From contig CM061070.1 of NCBI GenBank assembly GCA_030762895.1, positions 34,933,652-34,997,651 on the forward strand: a stretch of 64,000 nt of DNA. Reading direction: 5' to 3'. The notes beneath the pieces were generated by a model, which saw nothing but the letters and a program-made list of their open reading frames with translations, did not search any database and was not told the origin of the DNA. Source of the DNA: Sophora flavescens. Taxonomy: Eukaryota > Streptophyta > Magnoliopsida > Fabales > Fabaceae. Positions 11,135-23,931 of this stretch are shown here, one piece after another (positions within the stretch are counted from its first letter, which is position 1; each line of letters opens with the position of its first letter). A program made the translations under genes and the position numbers.

Positions 11135-12771
11135 TACATCACCTTGTGGATGAGAAATCCATATCTCTCAGGCTGGTGACGTATCCTGTTAGACCTACGC
11201 TGGTCTTGTGCTACTGGAGCAGGTTGTTCCTCCACAGCATTTTGTGAAGGTTGCTCATGTTCCACCAATGGTAGGTCACTACTCTGTGATTCTTGAATTT
11301 CTTCAAGTTCTATCTTCCTCCCACTGGTTCCTATGGAGATAAACTCCTTTTCTAGGAATACCCCAGTCCGTGCGACAAACACTTTGCCTTCGGAAGGATT
11401 ATAGAAATAGTACCCCTTGGTTTCTTTGGGATACCCCACAAAGAAGCATTTATCAGATTTGGGATCAAGCTTATTAGAAACTTGACGTTTTACATATGCT
11501 TCACAACCCCGAATCTTCATAAAAGACATGCTGGGTCGTCTACCAGTCCATATCTTATATGGTGTCTTTTCTACCGCTTTGGATGGAACACAGTTAAGTG
11601 TAAAATCTGCTGTTAATAGAGCATGTCCCCAGAAAGAGTTTGGAAAGTTTGCATGACTCATCATAGACCGAACCATGTCCAACAAGGTTCGATTTCTCCT
11701 CTCAGAAACATCATTCCATTGTGGTGTTCCAGCTGGAGTGAGTTGAGATAAAATTCCACACTCTCTCAGATGATCATCAAACTCTAGGCTCAAATATTCA
11801 CCACCTCGATCTGATCGAAGAGTTTTAATATTTTTACCAAGTTGGTTTTGTACCTCATTCTTGAATTCCTTGAACTTTTCAAAGGATTCCGATTTATGTT
11901 TCATAAGATACACAAATCCATATCTACTGAAATCATCAGTGAATGTGATGAAGTACTGAAAACCACCTGTAGCTAATGTGTTTAGGGGTCCGCATACATC
12001 GCTATGTATAAGACCCAAAAGATCATTAGCTCTTTCACCTTTCCCGGTGAATGGAGCTTTAGTCAACTTTCCCAATAAACAAGACTTACATATCTCATAT
12101 GATTCATAATCAAATGAGTCCAAGAGTCCATCTTTATGGAGCTTCGAAATGCGCTTCTCATTTATATGGCCTAAACGACAATGCCAAAGATAAGACGGGT
12201 TCAACTCATTTGGTTTGAGCCTCTTAGTATTTATGTTATAGATGGGCATTTCAAGATCAAGGACATAAAGCCCATTACTCATGTGTGCACTAGCATAGAA
12301 AATATCATCCAAATAAATAGAACAACTTTTGTTCCTTATTATAAAAGAAAAACCAATCTTGTCCAAACAAGAAACGGAAATGATATTCCTACTAATTGCA
12401 GGCACAAAATAACAGTTCTCTAACTGAATAGTAAGCCCAGTGGGCAAAGTCAATACATAAGTCCCTACAGCTAAAGCAGCAACCTTTGCTCCATTTCCAA
12501 CTCGTAGGTCGACTTCGCCCTTTGCCAATGGTCTACTCCTGTTTAGATCCTGCACATTTGTACAAATGTGAGAACCACATCCAGTATCTAATACCCGTGA
12601 TGCAGAAGTAGATAAATTGACTTCTATAACAAACACACCTGAAGTGGAAGTCTCACTTCCCTTCTTCTTCTTGATTTCTTCCAGGTATTTTGGGTAGTTC
12701 CTCTTCCAATGTCCGGTCCGACCACAATGGAAGCAATTGGCTTCCTTAGCCAAACCACCCACAGGCTTCAA
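11107..12771 (-). pseudogene. copia-3 zinc knuckle, protease and integrase
   Basis: The 554-codon frame begins with the end of gag. It has a zinc knuckle CFHCGRTGHWKRNY in which the fourth ligand is Tyr instead of Cys, probably a G-to-A change. The protease active site is RVLDTGCGSHIC. The integrase HHCC region is HCRLGHINEKRISKLH..CKSCLLGK; its core has IHSDVCGP, LRSDRGGEYLS and SERRNRTLLDM, so all three acidic catalytic residues are present. After the integrase come the usual copia stretch RGCEAYVKR..DPKSDKCFFVGYPKETKGYYFYNP and a low-complexity linker to RT. The frame differs from both gag (shift near 12830) and RT (shift near 11140). Confidence 0.92.
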
Positions 12772-13520
12772 GCCAGAAGCACTGGGCTTGATCTTGTTGA
12801 TGGCCTTTCCCTTGCCCTTGTCCCTTTTGTTTGTGCGTGGGATTCTTGGGCTGCTTCTTGCTATTTCCAGCCTGGACCATCAAAATGGCCTTCCCCTTTC
12901 CTTTGTTAATATTTTGTTCAGCAGTTCTCAACATGCTCAACAATTCTGGCAAAGGTTTGTCAAGATCATTCATCATTCATATTATAGTTCATGACAAACT
13001 GACTATAGCTCTCAGGCAACGATTGCAGAACTAAGTCGGTGGCCAACTCTTGGCCTAAAGGAAATCCCAGTCTCTCGAGATTCTCAATGTACCCGATCAT
13101 CTGGAGTACATGAGGACTCACAGGGCTTCCTTCTGCCAATTTACACTGGAAAAGGGCTCTGGAAACTTCGAACCGCTCATGCCTTGCTTGCTCTTGGTAG
13201 AGCAACTTGAGGTGCACGATCATATCGTATGCCTCCATGGTCTCATGTTACTTTTGCAGCTCAGAGGTCATGGTAGCAAGCATAATACAGTCGACGTCTA
13301 AGGCGTCATCCTGATGCTTCTTATAAGCATCCCTGTCAGCCCTAGGAGCACTTGAAGCCGGTGGCTCCTCAGGAATAGGCTCCTCAAGAACATACAGCTT
13401 TTTCTCGTGTTTGAGGACAATCCTCAAGTTTCTGTACCAGACCAGAAAATTTGTTCCGGATAGTTTGTCCTTCTCAAGGACGGATCGCAATGACAGGTTA
13501 CTTGATGTGTTTGATGCCAT
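12746..13520 (-). pseudogene. copia-3 gag
   Basis: ATG at 13520 starts MASNTSSNLSLRSVLEKDKL. The N-terminal half includes SGTNFLVWYRNLRIVLKHEKK and ends in an in-frame TAA at 13248-13250. The same frame continues with ETMEAYDMIVHLKLLYQEQ, RALFQCKLAEGSPVSPHVLQM and LVLQSLPESYSQFVMNYNM. A 7-bp tandem duplication (GAATGAT twice on the minus strand, near 12966-12980) shifts the frame before DLDKPLPELLSMLRTAE, and a second shift lies near 12830. This is a UBN2-type copia gag, which forms the particle shell. Confidence 0.88.
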
Positions 13521-15063
13521 GGTAATCTACAGAGATAAATATGCAAAATATAAGCATCATGCCATGAAGTTATTTAATAAGGTCTTTAATTAAATACGCC
13601 TCCCACTATTTTACTCAAAACAATGACCCTCATCATTGATTCGGAAAATCCCGTTGGAAGATTTTCTAGTGGTCCAAGATCCATATTTCACCTAGCTTTA
13701 AGTCAGCTTTGGCTGATCACTCAAAATTCGGTTATATAGGTAGGAAACACTTTCTTATTGCATCTCATGCAACTCTTGGACAGTTGGGTGAATAACTCTT
13801 ATTCTAATCCATCACATGGACCAAAGCCCAACTTATAAGCCTCTAAGCCTTTCAATCCTATTGAAGTTGGCTTAGTTAAGTCAGACCCAATGGATAGCAG
13901 TTGAACATTACATTTGTCCCATCGCATCTTACTAGTATAGATAAAGGTACCCCGCTTTGGCGGACCCACACTTAATCGATCCTAGTCTTGACGAGTGCCA
14001 TGCATTGGAAGGCCTTTAAATGTGACTTAATATTTCCTTTTGAGGGATTTGATTAAAATTTGATCTCATCATTTGTTAAACTCTTTAACTTACTATTTAC
14101 ATACACGCATCTCATACATATATAAGGCAAATAAATGTGATATGGTTATGGCCCCTAACGCATTGATTCTCCCAAGTCAATGAGAGAATCTAAACTGAAA
14201 CCTAGGAGCGTCCAGGCTTCTCCAAGCATGATCTCCCACAGGATAACGTCTTCTTGTCTTCATCATTACATTACATAAACAGAAACCTCATTTTACATAT
14301 GACGGGAGTGAGATGAGAAAAGAATATACATATGGAATATAAGAGAAAGACACGGCACGCAGGCCGTATTTCAAAATATAAACCAAAAGATTAAAGGACT
14401 AAGACCATAATCATTCACCATACATTACCAAATAAATAATCAACCAATAATAATACACAATTATTATTATTATTATTATTTTTTATTACTTAGAGATTTC
14501 AAAATCTGAATTTTGAAAACATAACATATATACAATAAATCACATTTATTGTAATTGATGTTACTATAAATCACATTTATTGTAATTGATGTTACTATAA
14601 ATCACATTTAGTGTAATTGATGTTATTATTAAATGGTGACATAAAATATTTCAAAAAATGAATTTCGAAATAACACACTACGCAGAGGTAGCACGGCCGG
14701 GGTTCCCGCTTCCTTGGCGGCTAGGGCTTCAACCTCTCAACCCTAAAACCGCAAGGCCCGCAAGAACATGAACTCTTCATGTCTTAAACCCCTCAATGCC
14801 GCCAACAGAGAACTGAAACCGATCATGTTTAACATCAACACTTGACGCCATCGTAGAACATAATAAGGATTCCAGAACCAATGTACATATCGCATATATA
14901 CATGAACATGCTATAGACGCATATATCATATACATACGAAAATTACAGAAACAAGGTTTCGCAAAAACGGATGCAAACGATTTTCAGAAAAACGATTCAC
15001 ATTATAAACATGTTATCATACATAACAGGTAAACCACGTAACAGAATCATGGTTTCGCAAGCG
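13521..15063 (-). other. copia-3 5' untranslated leader
   Basis: About 1.5 kb lies between the primer site and the gag ATG. No open frame looks like a protein. It has an ATT microsatellite at 14460-14485, a threefold 31-bp repeat (14535-14627) and otherwise AT-rich unique sequence. Long leaders are common in copia elements. Confidence 0.7.
14535..14627. repeat. Three tandem copies of a 31-bp unit
   Basis: Units start at 14535, 14566 and 14597. The first two are identical (ATAAATCACATTTATTGTAA...) and the third has small changes. The array sits inside the copia-3 leader. Confidence 0.9.
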
Positions 15064-15075
15064 GCTCTGATACCA
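15064..15075 (-). other. copia-3 primer-binding site, initiator tRNA-Met type
   Basis: On the minus strand TGGTATCAGAGC lies one base after the 5' LTR end. This is the standard primer site complementary to initiator tRNA-Met. Confidence 0.9.
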
Positions 15076-15076
15076 C

Positions 15077-16008
15077 TGTTGGGAATTTGCGTATAAAACA
15101 AAATAACGCAGCGGAAAAAAATTCCCATCGAAGGATCCTTGCGAATGGTCATGATTCATGGTTAGAAGATTTACCTCTTGAAGCGATGACAATTGATTGA
15201 AATCGTCTATCACGAACACCGCACGAGCGATGTCTCTAAGGTATCCACACGAGCGGATCCCGTGAACATCCAATGTCACGAACACGAAGCGTCTCTGCCT
15301 CACAGTGCTAGCTTCGAAAACCGAGACCTGCTGCTCACTGTCACTCTCTATGTGAGGCTAGGGTAAAAACCGTGTAGGCACAATAGCTTAAGTGGTCTAC
15401 TTATAGTAGCACCTCCTTAAGTGAGTTAGTGAGGAGCGTTTGACCTAAGCCTCATGTACTATGCGCTAGGCCCAATAGAAGAGTCCAACTCTCCTCTTAA
15501 TACTTCTTTTGATCTGCTCTTATGTGTGTGACCCTATAGGTTCCCAAAACGTTAGTAGTAATATTAAATCCCATTTAATATTACAAACAATGAGCGGTAT
15601 CTAGCAATACATCACTGCCACCTAAGTAGTGAGAAAGTCAGTGATTTGACGAAACCTTTCTGTGACAAATATTCATGTGCATTATTATCCCTTTGTCCAT
15701 ATATCTATATTGAACACAAGACATAGAATGTGTCACCCTTGTTTGGTTCAATATCATGTTCCCTGATACCCGAGTAGACTTAACAACAAATGAGGTCAAT
15801 ATCTCATATTGACTCATTTCAGCACGGCCATGCATTTTACAGTCTCACTCTATCAGGGGGCCCACAGATATTACTCCTGTTATGTAGGAGGGACAAATTC
15901 CATCTAGGTCACTCACATCCCTCTGCATGGCTCGTGGTATGCCCAATGACAGTCTTTATAATCATCCTATTACAGATGTCGTTTGACGATATTAAAGCAC
16001 ACGACTCC
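15077..16008 (-). repeat. copia-3 5' LTR, part proximal to the internal region
   Basis: It matches 8122-9050 of the 3' LTR. It ends at the ACTCC target (16004-16008), where the tandem Athila derivative is inserted, and resumes at 25191. Confidence 0.92.
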
Positions 16009-17247
16009 TGACAGCGCTGTCGCCACGCGCCAAAAAGAACGAGCGATTATAAAAATAATGCAGTATAGTGCGACAACTCGAGTATCGCCTCTCAAGGACT
16101 CTTTAGTTGTTGTTATTATTAACAGAAAATTAGTAAAAGTTAGAAATGGGGGTTTTGAGATTAAAACTAAATTAACAAAACAAATCAAAAACAGAGAAAA
16201 GAAACAAAGCAGTTAAGAAATTAGCAAATAAACAAAAGCGATTAACCTACTATTCTCAGTTTCCCACTATCATTGATTCATGCAAATCCTAAGCAGATAC
16301 TAATCCCCTCCCGGTTGTAGCAACAATTAACAAACGAAAACCGCTACTACAGATGTATGTTCCTATTCCAGAAATAACAAACGGGGTTAAGCTCTCATGA
16401 ACAAACGAACATGAATGAACACACGCGAAATAACAAACGCGATTATATATAGGAACATTACATCACCGAAATGAAACAATACCACACTATACATTCCTGA
16501 AATAACAAACAGAAACATACAGCATGGCATTGAAAAGAGAAAAGCAACTAAACAAGGAATACAGAACCTCAAGTGTTAATAGAAACCAATTGCAGTAGAT
16601 TAATCCTAGGAGACTAGCTCTCCATTACAGAAGAAAACAATAAACTAAGAAAAACAAAAGACTAACAAGCTCAGAAACTAGCCAAAACTGGCTAATTCTG
16701 ACCCCCCCTCTTCAGTTCTGCCTAAGACTACTTATATACAAGTTTCTGGAATCCAAGTCCTCGCGAGGCGAAGCACTGCTCGCGAGGCGAATTATGCGAA
16801 AGGTCTGCAACTCTTGGTCTTCTCGCGAGGCGAGCATATCTTAGCGAGGCGAACTCTTCAAATTCCCAACTGTAACGCCCGTGACCTTCAACACGGGTAA
16901 ACCGTGATGCTCTCTGACTTCCAGGTACTCGCGAGGCGAGTCCTCCTTCGCGGGGCGAGACAGAAAGTTTTGCAATTTTCAGGAACAGTCACCTTCTGGT
17001 TCGCGGGGCGAACAGCCTTCTCGCGGGGCGAGACACTCCAGAATTATTCCTTTTTATTAACCTGAAAATAGAAAATAAAAGTAAATACTTTATTCACTCT
17101 AAATCAACTAAATTAACTTAAAAACACTTTACAGACTCAAAATATTACTTAAGGACAATCAAGTCTAATTTGGGTAAAAATGATATAAAATTAGCACAAA
17201 GCCAAGGTCTTTACTAGTTATAAAACCAGTCAAACAGAGGCTCATCA
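16009..17247 (-). repeat. Athila-derivative LTR A (3' LTR of the left unit)
   Basis: 1239 bp, plus-strand start TGACAGCGCTGTCGCC and end AGAGGCTCATCA; on the minus strand it starts TGATGAGCCTCTG, close to the Athila-1 LTR start. It is nearly identical to LTRs B and C, with differences clustered at CAG/CTG sites (16570-16700). Confidence 0.92.
16731..17035 (-). promoter_or_regulatory. U3 palindrome array and TATA box, LTR A
   Basis: On the minus strand TATATAAG (16738-16731) follows about 280 bp holding eight TCGCCnCGCGA-type units and a CCCGTGTTGAAGGTCACGGG pair. The same array stands upstream of TATA in LTR B (20709-21007) and LTR C (24674-24972). The promoter role is inferred from position. 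Confidence 0.55.
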
Positions 17248-18669
17248 AAATACCCCAAACTTAAACTTTGCTTGTCCCCAAGCAAACTAAAACTTAAACA
17301 GGACACAGACTTGGCAAAACATGGCAAGCTTAAGATTTCAATCAACTTTCACACAGATTTCAAGCAATTTATCAAAATATTTTTCAATGTTCCCCCCTTT
17401 CAAACAAAACAATCCCCACATTCATTTATTCTAAACAGTTGAGAAATTCATCATTCAAACAATCAGAAATCTAAGCAAGAGATCCAAGTCACACACAAGA
17501 AGGAGATCACCAAAATCAAACAACTGCCTTCCTCACAAGGGAAATTTGTGTTCACTCATCATTCAATTTGTCAGGCTAACAACATTTCACTCAATTTTCA
17601 CTTTTCAGAAGCACTTCCCATAAATTTGATTTTCATCTCCTAATGGTTCCCACAGAAAATATGCAAGCAACATCAGAAGGTCTTTTATGGGTTGTAATGG
17701 GGCCTGGCTAAGGGTAGGATATACAAAGGAACTAGGCTGAAGACCCTAGGAACTAAGAGAGCATGAACATCATTTACACTTTAAAATTAAACTCAAGTTC
17801 CTTTCTTTATTTTTTTCTTTACACTTCTGGGTGGCTACAGCCCTTTTTATTTCTTTTTGGCATTTTTGCACTTTTAAATTTTATTTTATTTTATTTTCTG
17901 TTTTTCTTTTCTTTTCTTTTCACAAATTTTTTTTTATATATATATTTTTCTTTTTCCTAATCCCAAACAGCATATTACACCTTGCAGCCACCCCAAAACT
18001 TTAGTTTCTTGCACCCATTCTAAGATTACATGCTCTCCTAATCCTAAGATCGGGTTAACATGGTTTTCCAGATTTTTGGGCTTATAACATTAGGTTATCA
18101 AGAACTAACAGGCTAAGGCTCAATGGGCTAACTAGGGAACATGCATTAGGGATGGTTATTTTAGGCTAAGTAGTTATTTACAAAGAAAATGCCTAAATCA
18201 TCTGAAGCAAACACATAAACATGCAAACCAAAAAGAGATTCAAGTAAATTCAGGGAAGTGCAACTTAAAAAGTGATTTTCACACAGTCAAAAACATGTTG
18301 GAGGCTCAAAACCTCACCTGGACATTCATGCAAATTGCTTGACAGAGATTCTATCCCTAGTGTGTGCTTCCTATCACCCCAAACTTATCATAAATCATGC
18401 CATCATAATAAAATCTCAAAGTTCAGTTTTCAATCATATGGGGATCATTTTTCCTTTCAAAATATTTTTTTTTTCAAATCCTAGGGGTAAACAGTCAACA
18501 CATAACATGCAATCCATCTATGCAAAAATTAATCAAATCCAATAAACTTGCCATAACCAAGACACAAACACAACTCCTGAGCTTCTCAAATTATTCAGGA
18601 GCATTATTGACAATAAAACAGAAATAAAATAAGGAAAAGAAAATTAATAAGAAGAAAGGTAAAGAAAAC
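17248..18669 (-). other. 3' untranslated region of the left derivative unit
   Basis: No credible gene. It contains poly-T and T/C-rich tracts (17800-17960, 18450-18480) and stretches matching the reverse complement of the Athila-1 3' region (for example 18270-18320 against 29040-29090). It ends at the TTTGGGGTATTT tract beside LTR A. Confidence 0.75.
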
Positions 18670-19898
18670 TCATTGAAGGGCGGTTCCACCAGGATCCCAC
18701 TGCTTGTAGCATAAGGCCCACGTGGTAGCCAAAGGGCGGAAGCTCATTCCATGCTTCCCTAACTCGCAGCCTTTATGTGGGGGTGAGCACTTGACAATTA
18801 TGATGACTTCGCCGAGTGAGGCAGACTTCTCACTCCTCTTCGGGTCACATCTGACCTCTTTATCTACAAAGTCTCCCCAATAGAAGTGGGGCTCAACCTC
18901 TTGGACCGGCCATGGTGTAAAATCCAAGGGTGCAGAGTCCAGAACTTTTGGTTCCACAGGGGGAGGTGGCAAACAGTTAGCTGGGATTACTGGTGCTTAG
19001 GTGCTCTTGCCGCAACTTCTGCAAGGTCTTCATCCACTGCACTAACAAATTTTTCACCTGCTATACATGCAGAGATTTCAGCACACACCACACAAAGGTT
19101 AGAGTTAGTACATATATTACAAGAAAATGAATCAGAAAAAGTTAGAATGTCTGGGAATTCTTCACACAGTGCATCCACCCCATTACTCTCAACACATGCA
19201 TTTGATTCAATTGCATCATCTACTCCCAAAGGTTCTTCATCATCCTCAAGCACGGTGGAGCAAATGTTCTCTTGATCCTCCTTTTCTAAGTTTCCTGAAA
19301 AAAATAAACCTGCAAAACGATCTGCATTTTCTATTTTTCCTGAAAGGTATAAACCTGTAAAACATTCTACACACAAAGCAGTTCCATCACAATAACAAGC
19401 ATTAGGATCAGGGGATTCAACACATAATTCATCATCAACAGAAACATTATCAAAATCATCATCAGAAATATTTTCAAGAATGACTTGTGAATCTTTATGT
19501 TCTTCAATGGGCTGTGGAGTTAGCATTGCAGCTGAGTTGGCGGTAACTTGATCAATTAGAGCCCACAACTTCCGAGATTCAGCTTGGTCCCTCTGGTATT
19601 GAGCCTCCATCTTCTGTTGAAATTCAAGATTGCTCGCCTCCATCATCTGTTGAGTTTGCTCGGCCATTTGTTGCATCATTCCTTCCATATGTGCATTTAT
19701 CTGTGCAGTCATCTGTTTGCACAGGTCCTCTAGGGAAGGTTTGGAAGGTGCAGAGGTGGTCACTTGGCTAGGATAGTATGGTGGTGGCTCACTAAAATTA
19801 GGATAATACATGCATGGTTTCTCATAATAAACATTAGGCACATAATTTCGCATATAATTATCCATGGGGCAAAATTCACAACCAGACAATGCAGACAA
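18670..19898 (-). pseudogene. Gag-tail-derived ORF of the non-autonomous Athila derivative, frameshifted copy
   Basis: This is the left-unit copy of the intact 408-codon ORF at 22642-23868. Codons from MSALSGCEFCPMDNY (19898) to ...EDLAEVAARAPKHQ (18987) are open. Then the frame breaks near 18990-19015, and the C-terminal part continues 18972-18670 in another frame. The break sits at a place where the intact copy reads CTACTGCAAC and this one CTCTTGCCGCAAC, a change around a CTG. It may therefore be a sequence error rather than a real mutation. Confidence 0.75.
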
Positions 19899-19964
19899 AA
19901 CTAATTAGCAAAGATTTTTTTTTTTTTTTGAATTTTATTTTCTGCTAATAACAACAAACCAGAG

Positions 19965-19982
19965 TCCCCGGCAACGGCGCCA
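19965..19982 (-). other. Primer-binding site, tRNA-Asp type (left unit)
   Basis: On the minus strand TGGCGCCGTTGCCGGGGA, a perfect match to the Athila consensus, lies five bases from LTR B. Confidence 0.88.
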
Positions 19983-19987
19983 ATTTT

Positions 19988-21223
19988 TGACCGCGCTGTC
20001 GCCACGCGCCAAAAAGAACGAGCGATTATAAAAATAATGCAGTATAGTGCGACAACTCAATTATCGTCTCTCAAGGACTCTTTAGTTGTTGTTATTATTA
20101 ACAGAAAATTAGTAAAAGTTAGAAATGGGGGTTTTGAGATTAAAACTAAATTAACAAAACAAATCAAAAACAGAGAAAAGAAACAAAGCAGTTAAGAAAT
20201 TAGCAAATAAACAAAAGCGATTAACCTACTGTTCTCAGTTTCCCACTATCATTGATTCATGCAAATCCTAAGCAGATACTAATCCCCTCCCGGTTGTAGC
20301 AACAATTAACAAACGAAAACCGCTACTACAGATGTATGTTCCTATTCCCGAAATAACAAACGGGGTTAAGCTCTCATGAACAAACGAACATGAATGAACA
20401 CACGCGAAATAACAAACGCGATTATATATAGGAACATTACATCACCGAAATGAAACAATACCACACTATACATTCCTGAAATAACAAACAGAAACATACA
20501 GCATGGCATTGAAAAGATAAAAGCAACTTAACAAGGAATACAGAACCTCAAGTGTTAATAGAAACCAATTGCAGGAGATTAATCCTAGGAGACTAGCTCT
20601 CCATTACAGTAAGAAAACAATAAACTAAGAAAAACAAAAGACTAACAAGCTTGAAACTAGCCAAAACGGCTAAGCACTCGACCCCCTCTTCAGTTCTGCC
20701 TAAGACTACTTATATACAAGTTTCTGGAATCCAAGTCCTCGCGAGGCGAAGCACTGCTCGCGAGGCGAATTATGCGAAAGGTCTGCAACTCTTGGTCTTC
20801 TCGCGAGGCGAGCATATCTTAGCGAGGCGAACTCTTCAAATTCCCAACTGTAACGCCCGTGACCTTCAACACGGGTAAACCGTGATGCTCTCTGACTTCC
20901 AGGTACTCGCGAGGCGAGTCCTCCTTCACGGGGCGAGACAAAGTTTTGCAATTTTCAGGAACAGTCACCTTCTGGTTCGCGGGGCGAACAGCCTTCTCGC
21001 GGGGCGAGACACTCCAGAATTATTCCTTTTTATTAACCTGAAAATAGAAAATAAAAGTAAATACTTTATTCACTCTAAATCAACTAAATTAACTTAAAAA
21101 CACTTTACAGACTCAAAATACTACTTAAGGACAATCAAGTCTAATTTGGGTAAAAATGATATAAAATTAGCACAAAGCCAAGGTCTTTACTAGTTATAAA
21201 ACCAGTCAAACAGAGGCTCATCA
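19988..21223 (-). repeat. Athila-derivative LTR B (shared middle LTR)
   Basis: 1236 bp. It serves as 5' LTR for the left unit (primer site at 19965-19982) and 3' LTR for the right unit (TTTGGGGTATTT tract at 21224-21235). It has no target duplication of its own. Confidence 0.92.
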
Positions 21224-22641
21224 AAATACCCCAAACTTAAACTTTGCTTGTCCCCAAGCAAACTAAAACAAAAAACAGGACACAGACTTGGCAAAACATG
21301 GCAAGCTTAAGAATTCAATCAACTTTCACACAGATTTCAAGCAATTTATCAAAATATTTTTCAATGTTCCCCCTTTCAAACAAAACAATCCCCACATTCA
21401 TTTATTCTAAACAGTTGAGAAATTCATCATTCAAACAATCAGAAATCTAAGCAAGAGATCCAAGTCACACACAAGAAGGAGATCACCAAAATCAAACAAC
21501 TGCCTTCCTCACAAGGGAAATTTGTGTTCACTCATCACTCAATTTGTCAGGCTAACAACATTTCACTCAATTTTCACTTTTCAGAAGCACTTCCCATAAA
21601 TTTGATTTTCATCTCCTAATGGTTCCCATAGAAAATATGCAAGCAACATCAGAAGGTCTTTTATGGGTTGTAATGGGGCCTGGCTAAGGGTAGGATATAC
21701 AAAGGAACTAGGCTGAAGACCCTAGGAACTAAGAGAGCATGAACATCATTTACACTTTAAAATTAAACTCAAGTTCCTTTCTTTATTTTTTTCTTTACAC
21801 TTCTGGGTGGCTACAGCCCTTTTTATTTCTTTTTGGCATTTTTGCACTTTTAAATTTTATTTTATTTTATTTTCTGTTTTTCTTTTCTTTTCTTTTCACA
21901 ATTTTTTTTATATATATATTTTTCTTTTTCCTAATCCCAAACAGCATATTACACCTTGCAGCCACCCTAAACTTTAGTTTCTTGCACCCATTCTAAGATT
22001 ACATGCTCTCCTAATCCTAAGATCGGGTTAACATGGTTTTCCAGATTTTTGGGCTTATAACATTAGGTTATCAAGAACTAACAGGCTAAGGCTCAATGGG
22101 CTAACTAGGGAACATGCATTAGGGATGGTTATTTTAGGCTAAGTAGTTATTTACAAAGAAAATGCCTAAATCATCTGAAGCAAACACATAAACATGCAAA
22201 CCAAAAAGAGATTCAAGCAAATTCAGGGAAGTGCAACTTAAAAAGTGATTTTTACACAGTCAAAAACATGTTGGAGGCTCAAAACCTCACCTGGACATTC
22301 ATGCAAATTGCTTGACAGAGATTCTATCCCTAGTGTGTGCTTCCTATCACCCCAAACTTATCATAAATCATGCCATCATAATAAAATCTCAAAGTTCAGT
22401 TTTCAATCATATGGGGATCATTTTTCCTTTCAAAATTTTTTTTTTTCAAATCCTAGGGGTAAACAGTCAACACATAACATGCAATCCATCTATGCAAAAA
22501 TTAATCAAATCCAATAAACTTGCCATAACCAAGACACAAACACAACTCCTGAGCTTCTCAAATTATTCAGGAGCATTATTGACAATAAAACAGAAATAAA
22601 ATAAGGAAAAGAAAATTAAAAAGAAGAAAGGTAAAGAAAAC
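21224..22641 (-). other. 3' untranslated region of the right derivative unit
   Basis: Nearly identical to 17248-18669, with small length differences in the T tracts. No gene seen. Confidence 0.75.
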
Positions 22642-23868
22642 TCATTGAAGGGCGGTTCCACCAGGATCCCACTGCTTGTAGCATAAGGCCCACGTGGTAG
22701 CCAAAGGGCGAAAGCTCATTCCATGCTTCCCTAACTCGCAGCCTTTATGTGGGGGTGAGCACTTGACAATTATGATGACTTCGCCGAGTGCGGCGGACTT
22801 CTCACTCCCCTTCGGGTCACATCTGACCTCTTTATCTACAAAGTCTCCCCAATAGAAGTGGGGCTCAACTTCTTGGACCGGCCATGGTGCAAAATCCAAG
22901 GGTGCAGAGTCCAGAACTTTTGGTTCCACAGGGGGAGGTGGCAAACAGTTAGCTGGGATTACTGGTGCTTCCGGTGCTACTGCAACTTCTGCAAGGTCTT
23001 CATCCACTGCACTAACAAATTTTTCACCTGCTATACATGCAGAGATTTCAGCACACACCACACAAAGGTTAGAGTTAGTACATATATTACAAGAAAATGA
23101 ATCAGAAAAAGTTAGAATGTCTGGGAATTCTTCACACAGTGCATCCACCCCATTACTCTCAACACATGCATTTGATTCAATTGCATCATCTACTCCCAAA
23201 GGTTCTTCATCATCCTCAAGCACGGTGGAGCAAATGTTCTCTTGATCCTCCTTTTCTAAGTTTCCTGAAAAAAATAAACCTGCAAAACGATCTGCATTTT
23301 CTATTTTTCCTGAAAGGTATAAACCTGTAAAACATTCTACACACAAAGCAGTTCCATCACAATAACAAGCATTAGGATCAGGGGATTCAACACATAATTC
23401 ATCATCAACAGAAACATTATCAAAATCATCATCAGAAATATTTTCAAGAATGACTTGTGAATCTTTATGTTCTTCAATGGGCTGTGGAGTTAGCATTGCA
23501 GCTGAGTTGGCGGTAACTTGATCAATTAGAGCCCACAACTTCCGAGATTCAGCTTGGTCCCTCTGGTATTGAGCCTCCATCTTCTGTTGAAATTCAAGAT
23601 TGCTCGCCTCCATCATCAGTTGAGTTTGCTCGGCCATTTGTTGCATCATTCCTTCCATATGTGCATTTATCTGTGCAGTCATCTGTTTGCACAGGTCCTC
23701 TAGGGAAGGTTCGGAAGGTGCAGAGGTGGTCACTTGGCTAGGATAGTATGGTGGTGGCTCACTAAAATTAGGATAATACATGCATGGTTGCTCATAATAA
23801 ACATTAGGCACATAATTTCGCATATAATTATCCATGGGGCAAAATTCACAACCAGACAATGCAGACAA
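22642..23868 (-). CDS. 408-codon Gag-tail-derived protein of a non-autonomous Athila derivative
   Basis: ATG at 23868, stop TGA at 22642. The protein starts MSALSGCEFCPMDNYMRN, then PSEPSLEDLCKQMTAQINAHMEG, which matches the Athila gag C-terminal region (compare PSVDDMCKQITSQLNAQM in the copy at 41507). A Gln/Met-rich coiled-coil-like part (about residues 55-115) and a long acidic region (about 130-250) follow. The cysteine-rich CTNSNLCVVCAEI also lies after the protease in Athila. The C-terminal part has HFYWGDFVDKEVRC, VKCSPPHKGCELGKHG and ends CYKQWDPGGTALQ. The gag fold, protease and pol are absent. It is thus a chimera of segments flanking what was deleted. The function is unknown; a role in particle assembly or RNA binding is only a guess. 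It is open throughout, while the sister copy is broken once. Confidence 0.7.
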   Translation of the reverse strand: MSALSGCEFCPMDNYMRNYVPNVYYEQPCMYYPNFSEPPPYYPSQVTTSAPSEPSLEDLCKQMTAQINAHMEGMMQQMAEQTQLMMEASNLEFQQKMEAQYQRDQAESRKLWALIDQVTANSAAMLTPQPIEEHKDSQVILENISDDDFDNVSVDDELCVESPDPNACYCDGTALCVECFTGLYLSGKIENADRFAGLFFSGNLEKEDQENICSTVLEDDEEPLGVDDAIESNACVESNGVDALCEEFPDILTFSDSFSCNICTNSNLCVVCAEISACIAGEKFVSAVDEDLAEVAVAPEAPVIPANCLPPPPVEPKVLDSAPLDFAPWPVQEVEPHFYWGDFVDKEVRCDPKGSEKSAALGEVIIIVKCSPPHKGCELGKHGMSFRPLATTWALCYKQWDPGGTALQ

Positions 23869-23931
23869 AACTAATTAGCAAAGATTTTTTTTTTTTGAAT
23901 TTTATTTTCTGCTAATAACAACAAACCAGAG

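Noticed and set aside
17763..17960. Open frame rich in Phe/Leu (and its copy at 21739-21996)
   Set aside because: It arises from a poly-T/C tract in the 3' untranslated region of the Athila derivative; low complexity only.
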